Source: Archilochus colubris (Eukaryota > Chordata > Aves > Apodiformes > Trochilidae). Taken from it: a stretch of 64,000 bases of DNA. A model generated the notes under the pieces. That model worked only from the letters and a program-made list of their open reading frames with translations, ran no database searches and had not been told where the DNA came from. The stretch lies in assembly GCA_023079485.1 (NCBI GenBank), contig CM041090.1:37536874-37600873 (forward strand). The letters run 5' to 3'. Position numbers and translations under genes: made by a program. Position 1 is the stretch's first letter, and every line of letters begins with the position of its first letter. Positions 1 through 14,900 of the stretch are shown one piece after another.

Positions 1-2207
1 TTTTCTTCCTGTTAAAGCCAATATGCTCTGATGCCTCTAAAAGCTCAGCATGTGAAAGGGAAGAGGAAATGAGGCACTCTTCTAGCAAAGGAGCTTTTGA
101 ACCCCAAAGCAGCTGCTATGATGTTGCTGAAATTCAGGCTGTAGCAAACTATCATCAATACTTGAAAAATGGAGAAGGCACTTCCAGGTAGCAGCCACCC
201 AGAGAACAGAAACACTTTAAGATCTGAAGGTCCAGTAAAATTTCAATTGTAACTTCTGACTAAAAAGGCTTCTCGTTAATTCCCTAAATTTCAGCTTTTT
301 CCCAAAGCAGTCATCTGCCTGAGAGAGCAGTGTTTCTCTTGAGCAACATGTGTGCATTTCAGAGTCAGTTTGGTTTTCATTTGGGTTTCTCCAGCAACAT
401 GAGAGACCAGACAAGCAGAGTGGCTGGAGAGGGCACCTTTTTATCAGGCAATATAATCAGCAATTGCAACGCAGACTGTGCAGTTTTGGAGATGTTCAGT
501 CAATCTCTATTCAAATTTTTAGCTCCCTCCTGCCCTCCCTGCTCCCTTCTGGCCCTCTTTCTCCAGTGCTACTCGTTATGCTTGCTGATCATAAAAGGGA
601 CTTGCTGTTAAAAGTTGGGCTCTGAACATGGGCTAGACCAGCCTGGAGCAACTGCAGCTTGCACTGGATGTTTCTGTGAGGTTACTATCAGAATTAGGAA
701 AATATTCATCTCTAAGAGGCTAAAACACAAATCATATTTCATTGTACCCTGAAATTCCCATTAAGATGAACATCTACCTGGCCACACTTTACCTCCATCT
801 TATGCTTCTGTATGATACCTGCGACAAACCCACTCCACTATTACTTGTCTCTGCAGCAGAGGAATTGGCTCAGGTTTTCAAGAGCCCTAATCCAACACCT
901 TGGATGCTGCTCCAGAATTTGAACTTCACATTTTTTATTTTTCATATGCTGCAAGCTATTTCCACAATCCAAGTGGGCCTCCAGCATAGCAAATTATCAC
1001 TTCTGAGCACAACCTGTGATTTCAAAGCACAACCCTTTGCCTCCTCAAGAAGTGGAGTTTGTTCTTAATTGATTTCTGTGGAATTTATCAGACGTATTTT
1101 CAGCTACAGAAAGTAATTACTCATTTCACATCTGATGGAAACCTTTTAGGAGAAAACTTCCAGATTTTCACTACTAATGCCCTGATGAAAGCAAACTCTC
1201 CTCTTTCCTTTAAATGATCTCATTCATTAACCCATTTCTTTGAGTCAGTGCTTCATGAGGTATTGTAAATTACAATCTTATCTAGCTATTTCTTTCACCT
1301 TCTATTAAAACAATAGTTAGTGCATCCAGTCTTAAACACATCTTTGTTCACACTGATTTTGTAAGGAAAGGAAATACTGTGATCCTTCTCTCTCCAAAGA
1401 GTGCTTAGAGTTAATAAGTGATTTTATCAGGGGCAGAAGTCAGTAGCAGAACAGCTAGGTTTCCTGGGTTAACACCCTCATAATTTGATCACCTTTTGAT
1501 TTATTACAGTATAGCCAGAGAGTTCCAGTGTATTTGGGCACTGCATGCACAGCCTGAAATCCTAAAAGGCTTCATTTCCATGTCATAGGCAAAGATGTGA
1601 GGCACACGGATTCAGACAGCTCCTGGGAAAACTCAGCAACACTTGGAAGAACAACATCTAAGTGAGGCCAGCAACAGCTTCCCTCAAACTGTTTGCTGTA
1701 CAGCCCCATTTATTTTTTTTTGTCTCACAAGCATAAAAATCACAAAGTTGTCTTTGTATGCATGTAGAGAGCAATCCCTAGGGAAAGGCTGATACTACAA
1801 GAGTCAGAAAGGAGGATTATCATTACTTCACTTCTTTGCCACTCCAGTTGCATGGAAATCATGTGGTCACTACTATTAAATACTGCTTGTATCTGCTGTT
1901 TCTGCTCTGGAAGATGACCATATGTTGTAAATCATTAAGTCACCAGGGGAATGCCCAGACACAGCCATGCACACACTCTGCTTGCCAAGTTGGCTGCTCA
2001 ACTGTATAAAGGCCATATCTATGCAAACACACCTAAGTGTGGCAGGATTTTTTTTTTGTTTGTTTACTCTTCAATTCAAGATAAGAAAAGGGTCAAGATC
2101 AGGATAATTGCAATTTCTGAGCACCTGTATCCCTGCTGCTTTACTTAGTTAGACTTAGGCTGAAGAAAGCCAGGGCAGAGAGCATGCAAACAGCCAAAGG
2201 AACTCAC
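1..2207 (-). other. PRKCH intron, downstream part (incomplete)
   Basis: This is intron after the C-lobe exon, starting gtgagttcc on the minus strand and running off the window edge. Neither strand shows a recognisable exon, RNA gene or clear repeat. A short T run lies near 1710-1722 and another at 2048-2057. The remaining kinase and C-tail exons are expected beyond the edge. Confidence 0.8.
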
Positions 2208-2396
2208 TGCTTTGAGGATTGCCACTGCATCCTGCTGGAGCCATGTTGGGTACACAACTTCATCATTCAGAATGGCCTCGAAGAGGTCGTCCTCGTTCTC
2301 TGCCTCGAAGGGTGCATGGCCACACAGCATCTCGTACAGCAGCACACCCATGGCCCACCAGTCTACATCAGGGCCATACAGCATCTCCTGCAGGAT
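2208..2396 (-). CDS. PRKCH: PRKCH exon: kinase C-lobe
   Basis: A 189-nt exon of 63 codons in phase 0 on both sides. It begins [20 protein letters not shown] and ends [25 protein letters not shown] is helix F with the invariant Asp that braces the catalytic loop; [18 protein letters not shown] is typical of novel PKCs, and LCGHAPF separates eta from epsilon, which has a different helix F-G text. The end, [12 protein letters not shown], is more diverged (human WLHEDATGILKS). The acceptor is ccttttcag; the donor is GCA|gtgagt, with a non-consensus A as last exon base. The next exon, which should start FMTKNP by family comparison, was not found between here and position 1. Confidence 0.98.
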
Positions 2397-3576
<1,180 letters not shown>

Positions 3577-5119
3577 TCATCACCATTATAAAAAAAATAA
3601 ACAGAAGGCATGCAGGAGTGGTTTTCTTTTGCTGCATCACTTACAAAAGGGAGGGAGGAACAACCACCAGTCTGCTGAACTGCATTTAATATGGGCAGGT
3701 GCTTCATGAGTTCACCCACATGGCTTTCCAAACACACCACAAGGCTGGCTGGCAGAGCTCCTGCTCACTTAGCTCTGGGACTCACTGGAGCAGGGGTTGC
3801 CAGAGCTGTCAGATTGCACAAGGCTGTCATGATGCTGCAAAAAGCACCGCACTGGACATGCTCTGAGTCAGCAAAGCACCATGCCAGGAGCAGAGGCTGA
3901 GGAGGTAAAGTCTCTTCAAGAGGGCAGCAGGTTCCCTCTTCTTCTGGGTTGTGGGAGGTTAAATCCCAGATTTTGTTGTAGAGGGACAAGCCTGAGTGAT
4001 AAACTCCACCTGAAATGTCACTAAAGCTGAGATGAAAGAAGCTCCTTGCTGACACCATGCAATGCAGTGGTGTCAGCCATCAGAGGAGGCCTCCACCATG
4101 AAACAAAGACTTAAAAGTCCTCCCAGGTCTATCGATTCCAGCAGGACTGCATTAATATTAGAAGTGAACATCTCCTGTAGTGCTCTTTTGGGTGGGGACC
4201 TCCTTGCCACTGTCTCGAGAGACGTGCTGCCAAACACCACCCTGTAACAGCTGCAGAATGGCACGTTTTCCAATATATCACCTCTAACAGCGCAGGAACT
4301 CCTCATCAAAAGCAGAGCTGCCAAAATGACAGAGCCCTTACAAAGCTTATCAGCTTTGCCTGACCTTGAGATTACCTAAGGGAACAGCCCACAGTCAGCA
4401 GTGCCATCATGAACACAACCAGAAAGCAAGGGGGTCATCTGCAGGCACAGGAGATGCCTTCCTAAAAATACACACCAGTTTGTAGCACCCCTGCTTTTCA
4501 GGTGCCAGACAAGCTCTAGGCACTGTCACAGACAGAGGAAAGGAGCTATGATGGGAGCTCTGTGCAGCATAAAAAATCAGTTACAGTTCATTTTGTGACC
4601 CATCTCAGGTCCTGGCCCTCAGAGCAGCTCTGCATGAAAGTTTTGCTATCACCATTTTACTCCCAGGCCTATGCAAAGCCAATTCCCTTCAGATGGCCAA
4701 AGAAAGACCAGATAACTAGGTACAATTCAGGTTCTCAGGGATCCTTTGTCAAATCCATGCTAGAACTTTATCCATTTTTCTCTCTGGTCAGACATCAATT
4801 TTCCTGGGAAGGGGAGGGGATGGGGGAGGGAGGAGGGGCATTGCAAGGGTGGTGGCAGACCCATGTCAATATGAAAACCTATGGGAGAGCTGAAATTTGA
4901 ATTCAGCTTGATCTCGTTGATCATCAAACTATAATCTTAAAGTTCAAACCAGGTGGTCGATTGCTCTGTTTGCCATTGGAATTTCTAGAGCCCACACCAC
5001 CTCCAGAGGCCTTTCTGGACCTCAAGACAGTTCCCCCTCAACTCCCCTGCTGCAGTGGAAAGCTCAGTGACTCACTGTGCTAGACAATCAGAGCCACATC
5101 CTGTCCTAAAGAGATAACA

Positions 5120-5275
5120 AAAAGTATTATTACCCTCTTTCAACGGATGGGAAAGCAAGACGTAGAGATTAAGAAATTTGCCTGTGTCCCCCAGAGCCAA
5201 GGCTGAACAGCAGCTTCCTGAACCCCAGCTCTGGATCTTCATCACAAGACCATACATCCTCCCTGCCCAACTTTT
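5120..5275 (-). repeat. MIR-like ancient SINE
   Basis: By eye this matches the reverse complement of the MIR core: gtattattaccctctttcaa, then a GATGGGAAA block, AGAGATTAAG, TTTGCC and an AACCCCAGCTCTGG block, in the order and spacing of the MIR consensus as I recall it. It is clearly diverged, as expected of an element that predates birds. The match is recognised from memory, not aligned. Confidence 0.6.
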
Positions 5276-6122
5276 TAACACAGCATGGCAACACAAGCCA
5301 GCAAAAAATCTGTTAGGATCCTGCTCTTCCCATCTGAATCACCAGCTACCAGTGAAGTTTGAGTGCTGAGGACAGTGCCCATGCTTGTCTTATGCTTCAG
5401 TGTTTACTCTGGGTGGGATGCTCAGCAGAAGACACTTATTTTTCCCCTTCTGAGAATCAGAAATGGCTACAGAGGCATGTGGGCAAAGGCTTGTCTTGGA
5501 AAGGCTTTAGGAGAGCACAGTGAGAGGTATTGTATGTGCTCGCCCATGACAAAATGCCTTCAGCAGCTGTTTACAGCCAAAGCTCCTGTTGCTCTTCCCT
5601 GTGGTTCCTGGCAGAGCAGGGAAGCCCTCCAAGCATGAAGGCAGGCTTTGTTTCCAGGAATCTGCAATGATGTGGCTGAAACGCACAGTTTATTCTTGTC
5701 TTGGTTTTAACATGCAGCAAACACCTTTTCAGTCTTGGGCAGGCCTGACAGGTTGAGGGGAGGGAAGGGGGTGATCCTAAAGGTGAGACTGGAAGGGAGA
5801 TTTTGGTGAACCTGCTGGGAGATCCCCCTATCAAATCCCCCTGACTCCCCAGAACATCTGCCACGTCCTAGCATGCTTTGGGGGAAGACTTCAAAATACA
5901 TCTCCCTCATACCTGAGCCAGCTGTAACACAGTCACATACACTGACTGAGCAAGCAGGTTACAGCCATGGAGGGCCTGAGGAGCAGAGCCAAGACACAGC
6001 TACAAGGCAGGGACAGCTCTGCAGACCAGAGCACCAGCCAGGCTGCCACTTCCCATCCTCTGCCCCACAGGAGATGCAGCAGAATGCCCCAGATCCCTGT
6101 TAGCTGTATAATTCATCATCAA

Positions 6123-6885
6123 GATGCCAGGTCCTGCACTTTGGCCACAACAGCCCCATGCAGCGCTACAGGCTGGGGACAGAGTGGCTGAGAGCAGCCA
6201 GGCAGAAAGGGACCTGGGAGTCTGGGCTGACATGAAGTTGAACATGAGCCAGCAGTGTGCCCAGGAGGCCAAGAAGGCCAATGGCATCCTGGACTGGATC
6301 AGGAACAGTGTGGCCAACAGGTCCAAGGAGGTGATTCTGCCCTGTACTCAGCCCTGGTGAGGCCACAGCTTGAGTCCTGTGTCCAGTTCTGGGCCCCTCA
6401 GTTCAGGAAGGAGATTGAGGTGATGGAGCAGGTCCAAAGGAGGGCAACCAGGCTGGTGAAGGGATCCAGCACAGATCCTATGAGGTGAGGCTGAGGGAGC
6501 TGGGGCTGTTCAGCCTGGAGAGGAGGAGGCTCAGAGGAGACCTCATCACTCTCTCCAACTCCCTGAAAGGAGGCTGGAGCCAGGGGGGGGTTGGGCTCTT
6601 TTCCCAGGCAACTCTCAGCAAGACAAGAGGGCACAGTCTCAAGTTGTGCCAGGGGAGGTTTAGGTTGGACATTAGAAAGAATTTCTTTACGGAGAGGGTG
6701 ATCAGACATTGGAATGGGCTGCCCAGGGAAGTAGTGGATTCTCCACCCCTGGAGATATTTAAAAAGAGACTGGAGGTGGCACTCAGTGCCATGGTCTGGG
6801 AACTGCAGTAGTGGATCAAGGGTTGGACTTGGTGATCTCTTGAGGTCCCTTCCAACCCAGCCAATTCTATGATTCTATGACTCTA
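6123..6885 (+). mobile_element. CR1 LINE fragment, 5'-truncated (about 760 bp)
   Basis: Carries the C-terminal part of the CR1 reverse-transcriptase ORF and the 3' UTR. Recognisable translated blocks include the CPAHFG-like start, [17 protein letters not shown], and [20 protein letters not shown] (as KNFFTERV here). The 3' end has the CR1-type tail with tandem attctatg/attctatga units at 6865-6885. Reading continues across several frames, so it is a dead copy. It lies antisense to PRKCH. Confidence 0.93.
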
Positions 6886-7793
6886 AGAGAGTAGGAGCTC
6901 CTGCAGGTGCAAGAGGATCCTACGTGTGCGGCATCCTCCCAGAAGGACTCTGTCTATGTAACAGCCATTAAAGTGTCTGCCTTTTGCTGAGCGAGTACAG
7001 TTTTAACAACCCAAGGCAAACCTCCAGCTCTTTAGCTTCTCTACATTGCATGTTAAACCCATTAATAGTGCCTGTTGCCTCCTCCCAAGCTGGGATATTG
7101 GCTTCTCCTGACTTCTTTCCAGCAACGTGAAATCCAAAACTTGCATTTTCTATTTTCACATCACCTGTAACGTGACATCAGGCTGCTCATGCTTGCTCAG
7201 GCACTCTGGCTACGTGCAGATCATTTCAGAAGAGGCCCTCCCATGACCAAAGATGACTTCTCAATGCTCTTCACCTGGCAAGGACACAGAAGATGCCCCC
7301 ACACATCCCTCTAGAGGTGCAGGTCTTGTAGATCAGCACAGGCTCAGCTACACGGCTTCTTTGGAGCCTGCTCTCTCCAGCTGCCCTGTTAGATAATTCT
7401 CTGGGAAAGCTGTGGTTTGGTCTCGTGTTTGAGCATTTGTCTCAAGCAGTCTCAGCAGTTGTAAGCTCTGTGCTCCTTGCTCGATGCTGACAGCTCTCCC
7501 CATGCATGTGAACCAGCACAGCTACATGAGAGGAAAAACACGGACTGGCTTCTGAGATTCACAAGCAGCTCTTCATTTTTGCAGTACAGAATTCTGGGAA
7601 GCTGATGAAACTGAAAGTCATCCAGCTTAGCAAGCCCAAATCTACCTCATTTCCTTCATACTTGCATTTTCCATTCAATATTTTTAGCAGTCTGATGAAG
7701 CAGTAACAGCAGAGAGGTCCTCTGAGGGCTGCAATTTCTAAGGTAATGCTGAGGTTCTGCCTTTCACTGGCAAACATCGACTGGAAATGAGGT

Positions 7794-7856
7794 TTCATTC
7801 TGCCTCAGAAAGGCTTCATTCTGCCTCAGAAAGGCTTCATTTTGCCTCAGAAAGGC
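7794..7856. repeat. Three tandem 21-bp units
   Basis: The unit ttcattctgcctcagaaagg plus c occurs three times without a gap (7794-7814, 7815-7835, 7836-7856); the third differs by one base. Confidence 0.95.
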
Positions 7857-10800
7857 AGCCTTTGTCCTTGCAGGCAGCTTCAGCACATTGGCTCAGCGGC
7901 CTTGGTTTAGTCTAAGACCCAGAAGAAATGATAAAACGATCTACTTCAACATCACTGACTGGAAAAAGGTGCATTTTACACATCCTCCCCTTGAGTTTAA
8001 AATTTGTAATAACTAAATAAAATACAAATTACAATTGCAGATGATCCGGTCCCTTCCTCAAGCATCTGTGAAATGCAATTTTCCTTTGCACAAGGGAGTT
8101 TTGCCAGTGAATATGGGCATACACATACCTGCCACTAGCTCTGCTCAGATCATCTCACTCCTGATGTAGAAACTAAATATAAAAGGATGAGGTTTGGAGG
8201 TCTGGGTTTTTTTTTCCTCTTTTGGTTTCATCATCCTGCGTTTTAAGGGCTGTGCATGTTGTAAGAATCTTCTTTGCAGGAGCAGTGGTGGCAGAAACTA
8301 GGTCTAGTTTCAATGCCACAGTTTGATGTTCTTCCATCTTTAGTAATTCCAAAAGTCCAAATTAAAGTTCTTAAAGCTGTTCACATCCAAGTGCAAATCT
8401 TTTAGTCATGAAAGATGTAGGTACAGAGTCCTGGGAGCTAGCCATAAACATAGGTGAGACTAGTGTAACAATCCAGCCAAATGTTAAAAAAAAAATAAAA
8501 TACATAAACTCAATTAAAAATGAAATTCCAAAAAACCTGAAATTAGCCTAATGAATAATTTTGGTAGTTTTGAAAGAGAGAATTGTGCTTTTCCAGGCCT
8601 TCAGCATTCAAGCCCATTTAGATACTTTTGGAAATGCCTTTGGGATGAGTAAATATACACTCAAACCTGCTTTGCAGGCAGGGAGTAGATTTTGATTTTT
8701 CTCCACCTCTTCTGCTGAAGTAATTTTATTTCATAGAAATACTTAAATCTCCATCACAATGGAGAGAAATATGCTTCTATTGCCTGCTCTGGTAGCCAAA
8801 ACAATACACTTCCAACTCCTGCTCCAGTGAAATAGTAATTGCTTTTCGTAACATGAAGCAACTTCAACAGAGGAGAATGAAAAAGAGAATAGCACAGTTG
8901 GTAAGATACTTATCAAAGAGGTCAGATTTTTAAAGTAGGAGGCCTTGATCCAAGTACAGTGGATAACAGATTTAAACTGGTATTTTGACTAAATGAAGAG
9001 AACAGATGAGATCTCAGTTTTATGTAATGCCCTAAATACTCAGGTGAAGCCAATTGTTTCCCATTTTCCTTTACATTCATTAATAACATCCAAACCAAAA
9101 TATTTTATTTTACCTACATACCAACACTCTCTTGAGTTGAAAAAAACAAAATAAACCCCAGTTGTTTAAAAAAGCCTTAATTATTTGGGGTCCACAAAAC
9201 GTGAAATATTTTTCTTTTTTTCCACATTAAAGTTTGGAGACTCAGTTACCAAACTCAAAGCAAATTATTATTTTCACCATTCCATTCTCACCAGTTTTTG
9301 ACTAGGGACATCCATGTTTTCTTCCTGAGTGCCTTGGATTGTAAAGAACTTAAAAACTTAAAAAGGCTAAAGAAGACACCTGCTATATATTCTACTAGAT
9401 TTAGGACATAAAACCCCAGGCTGACCTGCTGATATTTGCTTACTTGCTACCACATATTTAGGGTAGGGGGAAATATTGAAATCACAAAAGAAAACAGGTT
9501 ACTGGTCTTTGAAAAATGAAGTCAGAGACAAGAAAAAGGTCAAGCTGCACTTAGCTGGAAAAAAAAAAGTTTGAAATCCTGAGTTTTGCTGCCGAATACA
9601 AGGACGAGATGCTGTTCCCTTCCAGCCTCAGAAGCTTCCTCCAATTTGATTTCTGCCATACTTCAAAGGGGCAAATCAAGAGCTGGAGCTTACTGAGGGC
9701 ACCTTTTGGGGCCCAGAACCAAAGGAAAAACCAGAGGTAAGACCCAGCACTGTTAAAAAGTGTATAACCAGTGAGTAGCCATTTCCTTGCACCACCACTT
9801 GGGGTTTCAGATGGAAAGCAGTGCTTTATCCACCCCAATGCTTCACTCTGCAACCCCTAAACCCTGTGGGATTTAGTCCATGTGCTCTGTCCTTCCAGGC
9901 ACTGCACAAAGTAATATTGAAATACAGCACAAGGACTGCAAAACATCACATCAACTTGTTTTCTCAAACAACATCCTCTTGGGTACAGAAAATGTGCCTT
10001 CTGTTTTCCAGTCATCTTCTGAGATGGAAAGCTGTTTGTACCATCAGGATGCCCAACTGTGGCAGGCATACTGCAACTAGCAGGACAACTAATGGGATTG
10101 AACCAAAGAGATCTCCCTGGGTATTTGTAATTCGTAATTACCAGAAATAGCAGCAAGGTGCCTTTCTCCATTGTCCTGACAACCAGAAGTTGTTTTCAAC
10201 AGCTGACCACACTGAAGTCTTTAGGGACTGGAAATACAGCCACGACGGCTCCAGACTGAACTTCTGCATTTCTCAGAAATAAAGCAAAACCAGAAATGTG
10301 ACATAATGATACAAGAATCCAACTCAGACCCAGGATAAGTAGTATGAGCAAGTGAAACTCCACTGAAAATTAATACTCACTGCTAGGCTGTACAACAGGA
10401 GACAGCCACCCATCCTTCCTGGTTGCTTTGTGCAGCCATGGGAGGCCGAGAAGGCTTATGAGGAACATATATCCCACAGGCATCTCAATACTCTGCACTT
10501 CTCCAGCTTGAAGTGTAGCACCATTCTGAGGGATTTTACAGTCTCACCCCATCACAGCACATTTTAGATGCCACAGAGGGCTGTGGAGAAGGAACGTGGC
10601 AGAACATAACAGAACCTCATGGCTTTTCCCCTAACCTGATTCTGGCATGCAGAGCACAAACCCTTTGAAATGCTCTGTATCCATGTGTTAGGTTAAAGGC
10701 ATGGTGGATCATTGCCACACAGCCTCCAAAGCAGACTCCACCTCTCTTGCATAGAGGAGGATGGTACAGAGTGATGCAATCTGGACTCATGTCTGGGGTC

Positions 10801-11919
10801 AGATACAAAGCCAGAAGGCATTGCTGAACTTCTCTGAAAACTCACACCCAAGCACATGGCCAAGGATCACTCCAGAGGTGAAGATGGGTGATGGGTGTTT
10901 GAATTTGTGCAAGACAGAAGGAGATCCTCATACCCACGTGCATCTGTGCTCCTCAGTATGCCCAAAGGCACCCTGTAGCAGTCCTATGCACTTGCAGGGA
11001 TAGGTCTGATGAAGCTTTAAAATAAATACTTGCTCTGCTGCTTGGGCTTCAGACTAAACCCTGACTGGCAAGTACTTGTATCCAGAAGCGCTGTGCTATT
11101 ATGGCTAAGCTTAAAAGTCAAACAGCTCTTGGAGCATAAGGACAAGTTTCTGCAGGCCATCTGCCCGGGTTAGGGCAGCACCATGGGGTTTTTGGCAGAG
11201 ATGGGCTGGAACCTGGTGCTGTTGGCTCCCCATCTGCCTAAACCCTTCCTGCTGGCAGGGTCTCTCTGGAAGCTGGTTCCCGAGACCACATCAGAGCACG
11301 GGTGCTCCCAGCCTCCCCAGGGTGCCACTCTGAAGATGAAGCAGTGCCCAAGGCACTGACTTCTCTTATGGCAAAGATGCTGGTTTTACTTGGGATCCAA
11401 GACCTCTCTGATGGTTTGAAGCACCAGCAGTCCCACCTCCCCTCCCTCTGGGCACTTCAGAAAAGCGTCTGTGGAAGCTAAGACAATTACCAACATGATG
11501 TCATTACTATTGAAATGAACAAGCATGATTCATCCTCTGGTTAAATTAGGGGTGCTTGACTAAAGTATACAGGCACAGACTGAAAAAAACCCCACAGCAT
11601 ACCACAACAGATAATCACAAAGCTTCCACCACCTTAGTGGGGCTGAACCTGAGCGGTCCAGATCCAGTGGGACCCCACAGGTTCCCCAAGTACCTTCAGG
11701 CTCAGGCACACCTATAAGCTTTATTACATGCAAGGCAGCTGTAAGAGAGCTAATGATAGTTTCCCAAGGCAGTTTTACGAGACCAAAAAGACATTCTTGT
11801 GAAATGGGGCAGCTGAGAGCCAGAGCCATTACTGCTGAAACACAGACATGCTAGAGATTGCTGTGTTGGAGTAATCCCAAAGATGGCACAATCCACATAT
11901 ATTTAGATGTCCACATTTG

Positions 11920-11968
11920 TGTGCCTATATATATTTTTGTATATATGTGCAAACAATATATATATATT
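11920..11968. repeat. TA-rich low-complexity run
   Basis: Alternating TA steps interrupted by short spacers, between about 11920 and 11968. Confidence 0.8.
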
Positions 11969-14900
11969 ATTTACTGCATTTTTATGCAGGACTCTAGTTA
12001 GGAAAGAGGAGTTAAACTTGAGGTATTTCTCTGAATCCTGGAGCAAAAAGTCCTCCCATTTCCTACAGGAAGGGGAGACATGGACAGAAAAAGGCTTCGT
12101 GTCCAGCTCTTGGTATGCATGCCACACACTCCCTCTCCGGATGAACTGCCAGCCTAGTCCTGTGATAGACTCCTCGGTCCCACTGGGCAGTGACACTGGA
12201 ATTTGCTGGCCCTGAAACATCACTGGCTGAGTTGCTCCCAACAGAGCTTCTATTTTATTCTTGCCAGAAAAAAAGAAGAGGGGAAAAAAAAAACAAACCC
12301 AAACCAAACCACAATGCTTCTTTCTGTGAGTCCCCTTGCCTGAGGTCTTTAGAGGAGGCGTACAACAGACTGGAGACCTAAATGCATGACCAAGAATCAG
12401 GTGTAGACTTTTGACTGACAGTGTGCCAAGAGAGGATAAAAAGTGTAAGACTGTAATGTCACCTTGACAAAAATAGACCAGCGTCGATTCAAAGCCTGAT
12501 ACAGAAATTAAAATGAAATCAGGTCTGTGCCTATGGCCCAAGATGGTCCCAACACTTCAAGATGGAGTGAAAGTGTTACCCAAGATGAACCATCACCAAC
12601 TGTCCATGGCTCACTGTAGAGCTACTCAAAAGGTCCTGACCCAGGACTGAGGTTTCCTGGCAGGATCAGGACAGGACTGTGTTGCTGAAAAGGCTCCTCT
12701 TTCCACCAGCACGGAGTGTCCTCATGTCACCACTGCATGTCACCAAGCTTGCTTTGGGGGAATTAGACAGTAGCTCATACTAAAGTGACTCTGCTGCACT
12801 GTCACTGCTAATCTCACAGCTGACATGAAATCCACCCTCCCCAGAGTCTTAAGAGTCTTAGGGGGGATGTTTTACTTCAGGAAATAACAAAGGAGAGGAA
12901 AAAAAAAAAAAAAGAAATCAACAGTAAAGGTGGCCCTATCCATACAGTTACGTCTTCAAATGCCTCTGGCAATGGCTTGGGCAGCAAACAGACCTGAGGT
13001 ATCACTGGTAATGCCAGCAGGGATCTGTGGGGAAGACATTCCTGCACTGAACCTGTATGTCTTGTCAGGCAGACTTCTCCATATTCATCCCATATGGGTA
13101 AGATTCACTTTACTCTGACCCTGAATTCAGGGAAATCATCCAATAAAGTCCTGGTTTGGTCAATTTTGGATTAGGGGCCTTGAAAAAATTAAAACTACTT
13201 CATCTTATGAAGGCTCTCAGTTGCAGATCCAGATTTATACAGCTCAGACTATAGGTGCTAATCTTCTTTCTACAGTGTAATGAAGAAAGCTGAAAGCAAA
13301 AGCATTCTGTATTTTTAGACAGTTTTTTTGTTTAAAAGCACTTCGCCCCGTAGATTTCCACTGCAAAAATTATCATTAACTTCTGATGGAGCAACACTGG
13401 GGCAGCGTGGATGCTTTTGAAAAATCTCACCATTTGCACCAAAATTTTAGGCACATAGCTAAAGAGCAATGTCAGTGCTAGTGACACACTGTGGGCACAA
13501 AACAGACAGACCTCCCAGTACTGCACAGCAGTGGATACTGCCTAGCCCTCCTTGGAAATAAGTTAAAATTTACTTCCTAGGAGATGCTGCCTTGAGAGCT
13601 GTTTCTTAAGAAACTGAGATCATCACCGGTGTCATTGATTCTCTTTTTTCCTTATGCTCCAGCAAGCCTAAAAGCAAACAAAATGTTTTCCTGACTGCTC
13701 TGATCTCCCTGCTTTTCACCACAGTGATCACTCCAACAGCAGCAGTAAAATCAGATGGAAGAGGTATGTGTAGGAACTTAGCAAACGGGTCATTATCCCA
13801 AGATTCATTTCATGTGGATTAGTGTTGCTATTCATTCATTACAGGTGATTCACCTGGGGCTGTGTGAAGTATCCTGGCTAAACAGGGCAGAGCCCTGGCT
13901 TGGCTGGACATGCTGAGCTCTCTGCTGTCCCTCTCTTCTGAGGATTCCTCCCAAGCTGCCTGTGCAAAGGCACTGATCTGTGAGCTATACCAGCAGGGGC
14001 AGGACGAGATCCCATGTGCCACCCCAAAGGCCATACAAGCAGCAAACAGCCCCCAAACTGCCCATGAGCAATGCTGGTCAGTATTGTCCCCATGTCACAT
14101 CAGGTACTTAACCCATAAGTCTCTTTGCTCAGGGCTCCCTCTCCAGCTAGCAGAGTGTTTTCCCAAGGCAATTCAGCTCCCATAAAATTTGACTCACCAG
14201 CTGGCAAAGATACCTAAGTTCCCAAATTAGGTGCCTTAGCTGGTTGCCTGACTACAGGGAAAGCAGAAATAACTTAGAGCAGGAGTTAATCCATACTCAG
14301 CTGACATGGCTGCCACACACAAAAAGCTGCCAGCTCCCTTGTTCCCATAATATCTGAAACAAATGAATCAGAAAATGAAAATGAGCACTGTCTTAACTGA
14401 CCCCATCCATAAAAAGGATAGAAATGCAACCGGAATGAAGCAGGTTTGTCTTTATACTGCTGACTTCTTGAATATTTAGCCCACACATCTCTCAAGTCCC
14501 TGCCTGAGATTCAGTGCAACCCAACTGGCATCTCCCCAGTCTGCAGAAGGGCACTTTGGCCTCTGAAATATGGGACCCTGGAGGAGGATACTCAATGGTT
14601 CTGTATGTCTGTCTCTCTAGGAATATGCCTGCTAGCATGACTTGGCTTTCTGTGGTGTCACATGAGAAGGTGGCTTTCCAGCCCAAATAAATGACCCAGC
14701 CCATCCATGGGCATCTACAGTCATATCCCTGCAACACGAGGAATCAGAGTCCCTTTCCTTCCATCACCCAATACACAAAGTTTCAACTCAAGGAGGGGCA
14801 CTGAGAAGTTTGTTTAAGGGAAGCCCAAGGGGCATTTTCAGGACAGGAACAGAAGTAATGACTAACTTCATTATACAGCAAGATTCAGCTAAGATGGAAT

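Noticed and set aside
1380..1500. Weak MIR-like resemblance
   Set aside because: Only scattered matches (ttaataagtgattt, agcagaacagctagg); too diverged to call by eye.
1..2207. PRKCH exon following the C-lobe exon
   Set aside because: No minus-strand sequence resembling FMTKNP...RLG was found; presumed beyond the window.
11903..12541. Open frame of 212 codons on minus
   Set aside because: Ends in TA-repeat-derived text (IYILFAHIYKNIYRHT) and includes a Phe-rich run from simple sequence. No family match.
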